In this document: piece after piece, positions 1 through 7,463 of the stretch
Numbering within the stretch: the first letter of the stretch is position 1
Layout of the letters: each line of letters begins with the position of its first letter
Translations under genes and position numbers: made by a program
Notes under the pieces: model-generated
Databases searched by the model: none
What the model saw: only the letters and a program-made list of their open reading frames with translations
Told to the model about the DNA's origin: nothing
Assembly (NCBI GenBank): GCA_003166055.1
Contig: PMWR01000119.1
Location: 1 to 8,769 of the forward strand
DNA: 8,769 nt
Direction of reading: 5' to 3'
Origin: Acidobacteriaceae bacterium
GTDB taxonomy: Bacteria > Acidobacteriota > Terriglobia > Terriglobales > Acidobacteriaceae

Positions 1-1131
1 TTGCGAGATAATACGGAACCCTATCAATCGCCGGTAAAGTTCCATATATCTCGCTGCGATCGAAACGGGTGCGAGTTGCGGCATCGACGCACCAAATCTC
101 CGCGGATCTCCCAATGTTTGCCAAATGGCTTGAAGATATCCATCCATCAAACCATCGCCGAATGGGACGTAACGGCACCGAATCCCGCCGATTTCGCGGA
201 ACGGCGGAATGTCGGAGCACACTACCGGGCAACCGGCGATCAACGCCTCGGCGATGGGCAATCCAAAGCCCTCAATCGATGACGGCGCCAGGAGCAGAGA
301 GCAATTGCGATAGCACCATTGCAGATCCCGATCGCTGATCCCACTGAGGAGTACTACTCGATCTACGATGTCCAGGCTGCGGACCTCTTTCAATATCCTG
401 GGAGTCTCCGGCCCTGTGATTCCCAGTAAAAGGAACCGGGTATTCATCGGAAGGATCTTCGCTTTCAACGCCTGGACGAAGATTCTAAGGGCTAGCGGGA
501 CATTCTTGTTTTGGCGATGCTGTGCGATGCAGAGCACAAACGGCTGTCCGCCCCGAAGCTGCCGCGGTGCCGTTCCGAAACCGAAGATGGGCGTGACCGA
601 ATTGGGAATCATCAGTGCCTTTTCGCTGACCTCCGGAGGGAACCAGTGCGAAATCCGCGACTTGGTGAAGTCCGAAACACAAGCGACCGCGTCAACTTTC
701 ATGAGGCACTGGCGCATCAACCGGCGACTGATTTCACTCTTCACGATTCCAAAGTTTTTGGGTATCTCAAACGGGTATAGATCGTGCAAGCTGACGACGG
801 TGGGACACTTGTAGGCCTGGCGTTGCACCGGGGATGGACATGTCATGTGCACCACGTCGGCCTCAAGCTGCGCTGCAATGGATGGAAGATCCCGGTAGTA
901 CCATGTAATCCTGCCGAAGTTGCTTCGCTGGATTTGGATCCAGTGAAGATGGAATTGCGAATTGGTTCGTGCAATGGCTGGCGGATACATCTCCCGCTGC
1001 CACTGCCCGGCGAGAAAGTGCACTTCCGGAGGGTCGGGCAAAGACACCAGACCGCGAGCCAGATTGGCCGCATGCCGCGAGACGCCGTTGAGGCTGCATG
1101 GAGCGGTTAAGGCGGCGATAACAATTCTCAC
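1..1131 (-). CDS. GT4-family glycosyltransferase, 3' end cut by window edge
   Basis: Retaining GT-B glycosyltransferase (GT4, Glycos_transf_1 family) that probably adds a sugar from a nucleotide-sugar donor to the lipid-linked repeat unit at the cytoplasmic face of the inner membrane. The frame reads through 377 codons from a GTG at 1131 to base 1 with no stop. Seen in the translation: an N-terminal Rossmann start (MRIVIAAL) followed by NGVSRHAANLARGL; residues 112-124 VVSLHDLYPFEIP; residues 198-213 FVLCIAQHRQNKNVPL, the usual strand before the donor domain; and the EX7E motif in IEGFGLPIAEAL, with Glu287 and Glu295. GT4 enzymes are usually about 370-400 residues, so the true end is probably just outside the window. 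The start is fixed by a strong AAGGAGGG (1139-1146) seven bases upstream, which overlaps the stop codon of the preceding gene. The gap to that gene is 13 nt, so it belongs to the same operon. Sugar and linkage specificity cannot be read from sequence. Confidence 0.93.
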   Translation of the reverse strand, partial: MRIVIAALTAPCSLNGVSRHAANLARGLVSLPDPPEVHFLAGQWQREMYPPAIARTNSQFHLHWIQIQRSNFGRITWYYRDLPSIAAQLEADVVHMTCPSPVQRQAYKCPTVVSLHDLYPFEIPKNFGIVKSEISRRLMRQCLMKVDAVACVSDFTKSRISHWFPPEVSEKALMIPNSVTPIFGFGTAPRQLRGGQPFVLCIAQHRQNKNVPLALRIFVQALKAKILPMNTRFLLLGITGPETPRILKEVRSLDIVDRVVLLSGISDRDLQWCYRNCSLLLAPSSIEGFGLPIAEALIAGCPVVCSDIPPFREIGGIRCRYVPFGDGLMDGYLQAIWQTLGDPRRFGASMPQLAPVSIAARYMELYRRLIGFRIISQ

Positions 1132-1144
1132 GAGCGGACCCTCC

Positions 1145-2440
1145 TTACGATGCGGAACGGTGCTGCTGATTCAGGTTGTGCTTCAGGCTCGGTGTCAGTT
1201 GTCCGAGATATGAACTGATCAAGGTGATGCTCCAGAGCGGGAGGAGAAGATCGAAGGGTTCTGCTTCCGCCAGACCCCGGATGAGGATGAACAGCAACAG
1301 GCCATTAAGCACTACACGAGTCGAGTTTCGCGGTAAGCCTCGGATAGACTTGTACAGCGTTCCGTAGATGCCGGCCAGCATCGCGACTCCCGCCAGGCCG
1401 TACGCAAAGAACTGCTGCAGCACTTCGTTTTCCGCGTGCCGGGCCTCGAACATCTCGGGGCCGAATGGGGGAGCCACCTTCCACATCGAGTCGAATCCGT
1501 TTCCAACCCACGGCTGTTCAAGCCCGGTCTTCAAGCTGTAAATCCAGATTCCGGTGCGGCCTGTCAGGGTTTCTGCCTGGTTTCCCGAAGTCGTATAGAC
1601 GTTGTAATAGGATTCAAAGAGTCCGCCGAAGACGAGCCCAAGTGCGAGCACAGCCACAGCCAGAGCTGCCTTCCTGCTGCGGGTCATCGACTTGTTCTGG
1701 ATGAGCATCACGCCCTGGCTCAAAACAAAAGCGATGAGCGTTGCCTTGCTCAAGCTACGCACCAGAGTCAACGTCAGGAAGAGCATGGAAACTCTCCATC
1801 GCCCGTCTTTGCGGCTTGAAAGAAACTGCGCCATGAACACACCCATCGCGCAAACATTGGCAATCTGATTGGTGTTGAAATATTCCAGATCGCCAAGACG
1901 GAGATCCGATGCAGTCGGGATGAGCCAGGCCAGGCCTGCGAGACCGACACCTGCGACGACATAGCCCTTCATCATTGAATGCGCAACATCAACAACCGCT
2001 TGACCACGCAAAAACAGGAGGACAATCACCACGTCAGCCGCCATGGCTCCCCAATACATCAGAGACGTCGGCCGCGATACAGTCCCGCTCCAGGCCAGGC
2101 TGCAGCAGGAAAATGCAAAGAAGACCATGACCCAGCGAACGCACGGCAAGCGGAAGATCCAGGCTACGGGGCGCGAAGCGGGGCCGAACGCCTGCAATGT
2201 GGCTGCGAGCAGCAAAAGAATTTCAGCAAGAGCGCCTGCGATGACTCCCGGCTCTGTGCCACAATTGAGCGAGCGAGCCGAGATCATCACCAGGCCCGCC
2301 CGGAATGAAAACAGGAACCCCGCCGCAGCCGCTGTAAGCGAGATCTGGCGCGTTGCATCCATCTCCCGCGTCAACGGGAATGTTTGTGCAATTGAGCCGC
2401 TGCCTCGTCGGAGCAGCGCGATGGGGTGGGAGGCGCTCAT
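1145..2440 (-). CDS. O-antigen ligase/polymerase family membrane protein (Wzy/WaaL-like)
   Basis: Multi-pass inner-membrane protein of 431 residues in the O-antigen ligase/Wzy_C family. In this context it most likely polymerises undecaprenyl-linked repeat units in the periplasm. Hydrophobic segments lie near residues 33-55, 66-84, 100-117, 130-147, 158-174, 193-207, 217-246, 257-274, 345-360 and 376-412. The family signature sits between the last helices: LTGRTGIW (292-299), QPWVGNGFDSMW (309-320) and RHAENEVLQQFFAYGLAG (334-351). This corresponds to the periplasmic loop carrying the essential Arg and His of the family. The start ATG overlaps the stop of the upstream Wzz-like gene as ATGA (2437-2440). 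GGAGG at 2446-2450 lies five bases upstream, so this start is preferred over Met27. Ligase and polymerase cannot be separated by sequence alone; the EPS context with Wza and Wzz partners favours polymerase. Confidence 0.9.
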   Translation of the reverse strand: MSASHPIALLRRGSGSIAQTFPLTREMDATRQISLTAAAAGFLFSFRAGLVMISARSLNCGTEPGVIAGALAEILLLLAATLQAFGPASRPVAWIFRLPCVRWVMVFFAFSCCSLAWSGTVSRPTSLMYWGAMAADVVIVLLFLRGQAVVDVAHSMMKGYVVAGVGLAGLAWLIPTASDLRLGDLEYFNTNQIANVCAMGVFMAQFLSSRKDGRWRVSMLFLTLTLVRSLSKATLIAFVLSQGVMLIQNKSMTRSRKAALAVAVLALGLVFGGLFESYYNVYTTSGNQAETLTGRTGIWIYSLKTGLEQPWVGNGFDSMWKVAPPFGPEMFEARHAENEVLQQFFAYGLAGVAMLAGIYGTLYKSIRGLPRNSTRVVLNGLLLFILIRGLAEAEPFDLLLPLWSITLISSYLGQLTPSLKHNLNQQHRSAS

Positions 2441-3780
2441 GCCTGCCTCCGCGCGAAGACCCGCATTCCGCGCAGAGCGTGCCGGAGGGCATCGGCGGCT
2501 TCTGCCGCAATCATCCGCCGCGGGTCGCCCGGATCGACGGCACGCCAGTGAAAGCGAACGATGATAAACGCTGAAATGGCGAGACCTTCAACGAGGGTAA
2601 GGACCAGGATCAAGAGCGTGCGTGGCGGGAACGATTTCTTTTCCGGAATTCCCGGAGTATCAATCACACTCAGTACCGGCGTGTCTTTTGCTTCCTGAAT
2701 CTGCGCAATCTCGAATTGCTGCGTAAGAAGTTCGAACACCGTTTCCTGAACCCGCACGTTCCGGTAGAGATTTCCGTACGGCACCGCGAGCCGTGGCAAC
2801 TGCCGCAGCGGCGGATAGGACAAGTTGTCCGAACTCTTCTGTGCGACGCTCGAACCTGAATCATCATCGACATCCTTCGAAAGAGACGCGGAAGTACCTC
2901 CCAGCTTTGCCAATTCCTTTCGCAGATTCGCAGCGCGCGCCTCCGCAGCCCGAACGCGAACGTTGCCGTCGCCATAAATCTGATCAAGAGAAGTCAATTC
3001 TCCCTGAGTCGTAATCAGCTCTGCCTCGAGCGTCGCCGCAGCATCGACGGTCGCACGTGTCTGTTCCTTAAGATCGACCGTCATGTTGGTACTCGAAAAG
3101 TTGCTCAGTGCTTCCTGCGCCCGGTCGAGCTCCGTCCTCACCGTGGCCAGCCGGTTTTCGATAAACATTCGTTCGCGATGCGCCGAGGATGTGTTGGTCC
3201 GGTTGACCACCAGGTTCAACTCGTCGAGGTATGCCTGTGCCATATCACGAGCGCGCTGCGGGCTCTCATCCGTGACGGTAATGGTGATTACCCCGCTCTT
3301 TTTATCCTGTTCGACGCGGGTGCGGCGAATGAGAGTTTTGCATGCGTCTACACGATACCTCTTGCCATAAACGGATTGGAGCTGAAAGCGGTCAACCAGA
3401 CGGCTGGTTACTGTGTCGCTCTTCAGCAAGTCGATAAAAAGAGAACCTGTATTGTGGCCCCCAAGAAGGCTCGCGGCAAGGCCACCAAGCATGTCGCCGC
3501 CCAGTGAGCGGCCCGCCAGTGCGGCGAGCAGTGCAGTTCCCGACCCGGAACTCTCCGGCGGCATGATGCGTGCCGTCGATTGAAACTGTCTAGGGATGAG
3601 AAGTGCGATGGCGATATTCGCAAGCAATGCGATGCCCACCGCTCGTGCCAGAAATCGCCGATGCCGCAACAGAACCGATGTATTTACGATCCAATTGGGA
3701 CAGTGAGTCGCATCGCCTCGCGCCTCTGGAGTCACTGCGGGCATTGACTGGCTCTCTGGCGGTTCAATCGGTTCTGTCAT
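2437..3780 (-). CDS. Wzz/GNVR-type polysaccharide chain-length determinant
   Basis: Polysaccharide co-polymerase of 447 residues, anchored in the inner membrane with a large periplasmic coiled-coil domain. Family members control chain length and contact the polymerase and the outer-membrane channel. Seen: a cytoplasmic N-terminus, TM1 at about 45-63, a Wzz domain start (IPRQFQSTARIMPP, 62-75), and a Gly/Ala-rich insert (78-110). A long helical region (175-295) is rich in Glu, Arg and Ala. The GNVR-like C-terminal element includes LYRNVRVQETVFELLTQQFE (338-357) and SVIDTPGIPEKKSFPPR (371-387), followed by TM2 at about 388-408. There is no Walker A or tyrosine-kinase domain after TM2, only a 39-residue Arg-rich tail. 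An open frame extends to 3897, but the start at 3780 is chosen because AGGAG (3785-3789) sits four bases upstream and the longer version would overlap the preceding gene by about 110 nt. The gap to the export gene is 7 nt. Confidence 0.9.
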   Translation of the reverse strand: MTEPIEPPESQSMPAVTPEARGDATHCPNWIVNTSVLLRHRRFLARAVGIALLANIAIALLIPRQFQSTARIMPPESSGSGTALLAALAGRSLGGDMLGGLAASLLGGHNTGSLFIDLLKSDTVTSRLVDRFQLQSVYGKRYRVDACKTLIRRTRVEQDKKSGVITITVTDESPQRARDMAQAYLDELNLVVNRTNTSSAHRERMFIENRLATVRTELDRAQEALSNFSSTNMTVDLKEQTRATVDAAATLEAELITTQGELTSLDQIYGDGNVRVRAAEARAANLRKELAKLGGTSASLSKDVDDDSGSSVAQKSSDNLSYPPLRQLPRLAVPYGNLYRNVRVQETVFELLTQQFEIAQIQEAKDTPVLSVIDTPGIPEKKSFPPRTLLILVLTLVEGLAISAFIIVRFHWRAVDPGDPRRMIAAEAADALRHALRGMRVFARRQA

Positions 3781-3787
3781 GCCGCTC

Positions 3788-6700
3788 CTAAATGCCCGCA
3801 ACGACGGTGGCAATCGCAAGCGATGCCGCAATCTGCCCGACGCCAATAATATTTCTCCAGACCACTGAAGCTCCGATGATCTTCTGCGGCACGACAATCA
3901 CATCGCCGGGGTCAAGCTTGGTCGACAGAACGTTGTTGCCATACCCTTCTCCGGAACGACGCCCGACAACTGAGCCATTAGCACGAATGACAAAAATCTC
4001 CTTGCGGTTTGCGATCGCGGTGGCCCCGCCGGCGCGTTCCAGATACCAGCCAGCGGTCTTTCCCGCAATAAACGTGATCGCAGACGTGTTGTACACTTGG
4101 CCGCTGACCAGCACGAACCCCGGCCGCTTGGGAATACGCAACACATCGCCTCTTCGAACTTCAATATCCGCCGCGGTACCTGCCCATTCATCGATGGAAG
4201 AGTCGATTCCAATCACCAGCCGGCCGGTCGCCGGTTGACTGCGAAGTCGCGAGAGAACCTGGTCCTGCTGTTGCTGAATAAGTTGCAGCGTTGCCGCCTG
4301 ATCGCCTCCCGCAAGCGTCTGAGACATGCGGGCAGCCGCGGAACTCGTCTCAATTTGGCGAATCAGCTCTTCGCGGCTCTTTTCCTCAAGCACTTTGACC
4401 TCGGGACGAGTCAAGACGGCACCCTCCGGATATGCCCCTCGACGGAAGCCTCCGGCCCGTCTAAGAATATCGCTCAAGTGTTCGCCTTCCGTGAACCCGT
4501 AGCTTCCCGGGTGCGCAACTTCTCCCTGGATCAAAATGGAAGCGCCGATATCGTTCCATCCCGTCATTTGATGGATGGTCAGCACATCGCCAGCCTGAAG
4601 AGGCGAATCGGCCTGCGCGTCGTTCCGCAGCACCGCGGCTCCAATGGCGATGGTGCGGCGTTCGATCGTAACTCCGGAGTCGTTCACCGCGTGATAACTG
4701 ATTAAGTCCGCATCCTCGAGCGAGGCGTCCCGCTTGAATCCACCGGCGGCGCGGACCAGTTGAGCAGCGCTCATACCGTCGAACATCGGGTAGGAGCCCG
4801 GATTCTGCACCTCGCCCTGAATGGTCACGTTGGGAGAGTCCCGCTCATATCTGCCGAATATCCGGATGGTGTCGAACGGCTGAAGGGGCGGATTTGAATT
4901 TCCAATCAAGACGTCGGGAAGGTTGAAACTGATAGCTTCAGGGTGGAGATCGGGGGCTACGAGCCGGACAATCTCACCTCTGGCTGCCGGTTCCGGAAGT
5001 AAGTCGCGGTAACTCTGCAAAACATCGGCGAGATGCAACCCATCGCGGTAGGCAATCCTGCCAGGGCGGCCCACATGTCCCTGGAGATAGATCACGCGCT
5101 CGCTGGAAGGAAGCACAGTGCCGACTCGAACACGGTCGCCGTCCTTCAATTCCAGGTTGGCGAAGTTAGCCTCTTCGTTTGCTTGCCCATTGGCTGCGGG
5201 ACCTGGTACGGGGATTATTTCGCGGCGTTGGTTGGCTACGATGCGTTCGATCGTGATGTGGCTCAATTCCGCGGCAACGGTTAACCCTCCGGCATTTTCA
5301 AGTCCGGCTGCCAGGGTCTTCTCCGCGCGAAGTTCGTAAATCGCCGGGCGCTTCACCGCGCCATAGACGGCTACTTGCGGCCCCGCAGGCGGAACGACCA
5401 GAGTGTCGCCGCCCTGGAGATGATCGTCCGCATCCCGAATGCCGTGCAAAAGAAAGTCGTAGAGATCGATGTCGCCAATGGAATTCCCATTGCGCATGTG
5501 GTGCATCACGCGCAGTGAACCAATAGCGGTCGGCCCTCCGGCAGCGTAAAGCGCGCTGAGCGGCGATGCGAGCGAGCTGATGTCATAAGCGCCAGGCCGT
5601 TGCACATCGCCGACCACATAGATTCTGATGGTGCGCAGGCGAGCCAGTGTGACAGCCACATGCGCGTTGCGAAACTGCGGCTGCAGAGCGGCGCCGATGG
5701 CGGCCTGCGCATTCCCCAGGCTGAGCCCAGCCACCTGAATCTGGCCCGCTTCCGGCAGCGTGATGGCTCCTTCCCGATTGATGGCGCGCGTAAAGCTTTG
5801 GGATACTCCGCCCCACATGCTGATGCTGAGTTCATCTCCACCGCCAAGCACATAATCCGGTCCGAGAGGAACATCGAGCGGCATCGAATCGACCGCGGAA
5901 GGCGGATGGTTGTAGTCAACGGCAAATCCGCGACGGGTAAACACGTCCGCGCCGAAGCGCTTCAGTTTCTCCGGCGAGTCCGGAATCTGCGTGTAAAGAT
6001 CTCTCAGGGAAAGCAAATTGTAAGGCGCTTCCCGGCGAAGCGACTTTGGTTCATCCGTGATATTCGGCTGTACCTGTGGCGCATGGCGCTTGTCTGCGGT
6101 ACCAGTTCGTGACGGGGATTGCCGATCCTCGAGTTTCGGAAGCGCGGTTAAGTCTTCATTCTCACTTGTCAAAATCGCGGTGTCTGGGTTCTTCAGGCGA
6201 TTCTCAAATTCGGCATCCGTATTTCTAACAGGAGTACGGCTGCCAGTCCGATTCGCGCTCTCGTCTACGTTTTCTTTCGACGCAATCTCAACGTCCTCTT
6301 CCGAGATGTATCCCCGAGCCTCAAGGAGGTGAGTGATGCTTGCTCGCAGCCCTTTGCTGACGGCAATCTGGCTGAAAAGCTGTTCATCGGTGATTCCATC
6401 GGCCTGCGACGGGATCCCTTTTGCCTGGGCCAGGTCGGACATAAGAGATTTGAGTTCGACAATGACTTCAGGATTCTCCTGTGCAATTGCGATGATCTGG
6501 GGCGCGCCGAGCACGTTGTGAGGGTCTTCAACGGGCTTCTCCAAAGAGCCGGCCTGGGTTGAAATGTCAGGTACGTATGTCGCCGGCACGGTTTGCGAGA
6601 CGGGCCTCGTCCCGAGTTGAGTTTGCACCGTCATGTCGGGTGGAGTTTGCAGCGTGGTGTCGGGTTGCGTTTGCGCTGCGATGTTGGGCGCAAAGCAGAG

Positions 6701-6856
6701 AAACACCAGGCAAGCAAGTGCACCGGAGATCGAGAAGCCTATTTTCCTTGACCCGTTCCTTGTTCTAAGTAAGATCATCGCTGTTGCACCTTCGGCGCCG
6801 TACACCAGCGCGGCCATCGGAAGGAGAGCCACGGCGATGATTACGGCGCGTCGCAT
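3788..6856 (-). CDS. Wza-like polysaccharide export protein with six SLBB-like repeats
   Basis: Outer-membrane polysaccharide export (OPX) protein that would form the channel through which the polymer leaves the cell. From the start used here it is 1022 residues, far longer than the roughly 380 of E. coli Wza. Order: a doubled signal-like N-terminus (1-62); 8-residue repeats (62-85); a low-complexity and helical extension (86-325); a Poly_export domain (about 331-409, with LGPDYVLGGGDELSISMWGG); six SLBB-like units near 411-443, 492-526, 588-621, 676-706, 772-804 and 913-943; a Gln/Glu-rich probable coiled coil (822-876); and a hydrophobic C-terminus (997-1022) that may form the membrane-spanning helix. 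Five SLBB units keep a G-x-V-x-x-P/RP turn; the sixth reads GQVYNTSA. Start choice is uncertain. ATG 6856 lies 2 nt after the cupredoxin stop, with only a weak GGA upstream. ATG 6778 gives a 996-residue protein with its own signal peptide and GAAGG ten bases upstream. The frame is open back to 7264, but that part lies over the cupredoxin gene. No lipobox Cys is seen. Confidence 0.9.
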   Translation of the reverse strand: MRRAVIIAVALLPMAALVYGAEGATAMILLRTRNGSRKIGFSISGALACLVFLCFAPNIAAQTQPDTTLQTPPDMTVQTQLGTRPVSQTVPATYVPDISTQAGSLEKPVEDPHNVLGAPQIIAIAQENPEVIVELKSLMSDLAQAKGIPSQADGITDEQLFSQIAVSKGLRASITHLLEARGYISEEDVEIASKENVDESANRTGSRTPVRNTDAEFENRLKNPDTAILTSENEDLTALPKLEDRQSPSRTGTADKRHAPQVQPNITDEPKSLRREAPYNLLSLRDLYTQIPDSPEKLKRFGADVFTRRGFAVDYNHPPSAVDSMPLDVPLGPDYVLGGGDELSISMWGGVSQSFTRAINREGAITLPEAGQIQVAGLSLGNAQAAIGAALQPQFRNAHVAVTLARLRTIRIYVVGDVQRPGAYDISSLASPLSALYAAGGPTAIGSLRVMHHMRNGNSIGDIDLYDFLLHGIRDADDHLQGGDTLVVPPAGPQVAVYGAVKRPAIYELRAEKTLAAGLENAGGLTVAAELSHITIERIVANQRREIIPVPGPAANGQANEEANFANLELKDGDRVRVGTVLPSSERVIYLQGHVGRPGRIAYRDGLHLADVLQSYRDLLPEPAARGEIVRLVAPDLHPEAISFNLPDVLIGNSNPPLQPFDTIRIFGRYERDSPNVTIQGEVQNPGSYPMFDGMSAAQLVRAAGGFKRDASLEDADLISYHAVNDSGVTIERRTIAIGAAVLRNDAQADSPLQAGDVLTIHQMTGWNDIGASILIQGEVAHPGSYGFTEGEHLSDILRRAGGFRRGAYPEGAVLTRPEVKVLEEKSREELIRQIETSSAAARMSQTLAGGDQAATLQLIQQQQDQVLSRLRSQPATGRLVIGIDSSIDEWAGTAADIEVRRGDVLRIPKRPGFVLVSGQVYNTSAITFIAGKTAGWYLERAGGATAIANRKEIFVIRANGSVVGRRSGEGYGNNVLSTKLDPGDVIVVPQKIIGASVVWRNIIGVGQIAASLAIATVVAGI
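6602..6673 (-). repeat. Three imperfect 24-bp tandem repeats inside the export gene
   Basis: Read on the minus strand, three consecutive 24-base units begin CAAACGCAACCCGAC, CAAACTCCACCCGAC and CAAACTCAACTCGGG. They encode the octads QTQPDTTL, QTPPDMTV and QTQLGTRP directly after the second hydrophobic segment. The first two units match well and the third has drifted. This is probably a flexible Thr/Gln/Pro linker between the signal region and the helical extension, and a likely site of copy-number variation among relatives. Confidence 0.7.
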
Positions 6857-6858
6857 GG

Positions 6859-7224
6859 CTATCCGATCACATGAAGCATCAAGGTCATTGACCCGTGGCC
6901 GGCCCCGCAGAAAACCGAACATTGACTCACAAAATCGCCTGTCTTTTCCGGAGTGAATTGCACCTCTGAACTCCCGCTCGCCGGGGCCTTTAGTTCTACA
7001 TTCAATTCGCGAATTCGGATGCCGCGCGAAACGTCGACGCTCCTCAATAAGAGAATCACCGGCACTCCCTTCTGGAGTTCGATACTGGCTGGCTCGAAAG
7101 TGAAGTGTTTGGCAACGACCTCGATGCGCCGGGGAGCGGCGTCCGCCGGAAGCGACGACAGAAAGAACGGATTCGGGGAACACACGCCAGCGAGCACGAA
7201 GAGAATTGCGATGCGTTTGATCAT
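6859..7224 (-). CDS. Small secreted cupredoxin with a CuA-like (COX2-type) motif
   Basis: A 121-residue protein, first gene of the operon. Residues 1-30 form a Sec signal peptide (MIKR, hydrophobic core, cleavage near ADAA), so it acts outside the inner membrane. The rest is one cupredoxin fold: IEVVAKHFTFEPASIELQKG (34-53), VPVILLLRSVDVSRGIRIRE (54-73), and the metal loop CSVFCGAGHGSM (102-113). The loop has Cys102, Cys106, His110 and Met113 in the spacing C-x3-C-x3-H-x2-M of cytochrome oxidase subunit II and nitrous-oxide reductase CuA sites. The other His ligand, expected in a DVxHGF-type segment, is Arg67 here (codon CGC), so a normal binuclear site is doubtful. AGGAG at 7230-7234, five bases upstream, fixes the start. 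The stop (TAG, 6859-6861) lies 2 nt before a possible start of the export gene. Its role in an EPS operon is unknown; copper binding or redox sensing are guesses. It has no membrane anchor after the signal peptide, so it is not an oxidase subunit II. Confidence 0.85.
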   Translation of the reverse strand: MIKRIAILFVLAGVCSPNPFFLSSLPADAAPRRIEVVAKHFTFEPASIELQKGVPVILLLRSVDVSRGIRIRELNVELKAPASGSSEVQFTPEKTGDFVSQCSVFCGAGHGSMTLMLHVIG

Positions 7225-7308
7225 TATGGCTCCTGAATTGTTGTGGTGTTTGCCCAGAAGGCACGCCGCCTATGCTTCCTCGCGCTCGCTCCGTCGCATA
7301 CTGTTCAC

Positions 7309-7338
7309 CCTATGCCGCGATCCGAAGGAAGCTGTCAT
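7309..7338 (-). promoter_or_regulatory. Weak candidate sigma-70 promoter for the minus operon
   Basis: On the minus strand, ATGACA (7333-7338) resembles TTGACA in five of six positions. It is followed after 18 bases by CATAGG (7309-7314), which keeps only the central ATA of TATAAT. The -35 would lie inside the last unit of array A, as in PhoB-activated promoters where the regulator site replaces a good -35, but the strand sense of the box is then reversed relative to the enteric arrangement. This is a guess. Confidence 0.2.
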
Positions 7339-7375
7339 CTGCGTGTCAGGAGATTGTCAGCAGTTTGTCTCGCTC
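7332..7375 (+). promoter_or_regulatory. Array A: four 11-bp direct repeats, PHO-box-like
   Basis: TGTCA occurs at 7333, 7344 and 7355, and TGTCT at 7366, exactly 11 bp apart. The units read CTGTCATCTGC, GTGTCAGGAGA, TTGTCAGCAGT and TTGTCTCGCTC. Tandem 11-bp units (7 conserved plus 4 variable) are how OmpR/PhoB-family response regulators bind DNA, and CTGTCAT is identical to the E. coli PHO-box half-site. The variable 4-mers are not AT-rich as in the enteric box. Read on the other strand the units give TGACA and point toward the cupredoxin operon, 107 nt from its first codon. The regulator itself is not in this window. Confidence 0.65.
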
Positions 7376-7438
7376 CGCGAAGTCCGGTCTCTTTTCAACA
7401 GCGCGCTCACTGCGTTCCGGCATGCTGGCGTTGGATGA

Positions 7439-7463
7439 GTCACTTGGCGCAACAACAAGTGAC
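7439..7463. promoter_or_regulatory. Perfect 8-bp inverted repeat (candidate operator)
   Basis: GTCACTTG (7439-7446) and CAAGTGAC (7456-7463) are exact reverse complements separated by 9 bases. The right arm overlaps the last unit of array B. No T-run follows on either strand, so a terminator is unlikely. It may be a dimeric repressor or activator site, or part of the array B binding region. Confidence 0.5.

Noticed and set aside
368..814. Plus-strand open frame of 148 codons, plus others across 1-1213
   Set aside because: They lie opposite the GT4 gene, whose 377-codon frame carries a clear EX7E motif and a strong ribosome binding site. The plus frames show no family features.
3781..3897. 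Upstream 39-codon extension of the Wzz-like gene
   Set aside because: It overlaps the end of the export gene, while ATG 3780 has AGGAG four bases upstream.
6857..7264. Extension of the export-protein frame upstream to 7264
   Set aside because: It would cover the whole cupredoxin gene, which has a signal peptide, a metal motif and AGGAG before its start. The extended residues are Arg/Ser-rich and featureless.
6953..7438. Plus-strand 161-codon frame
   Set aside because: Antisense to the cupredoxin and crossing the control region, with a GTG start and no good ribosome binding site.
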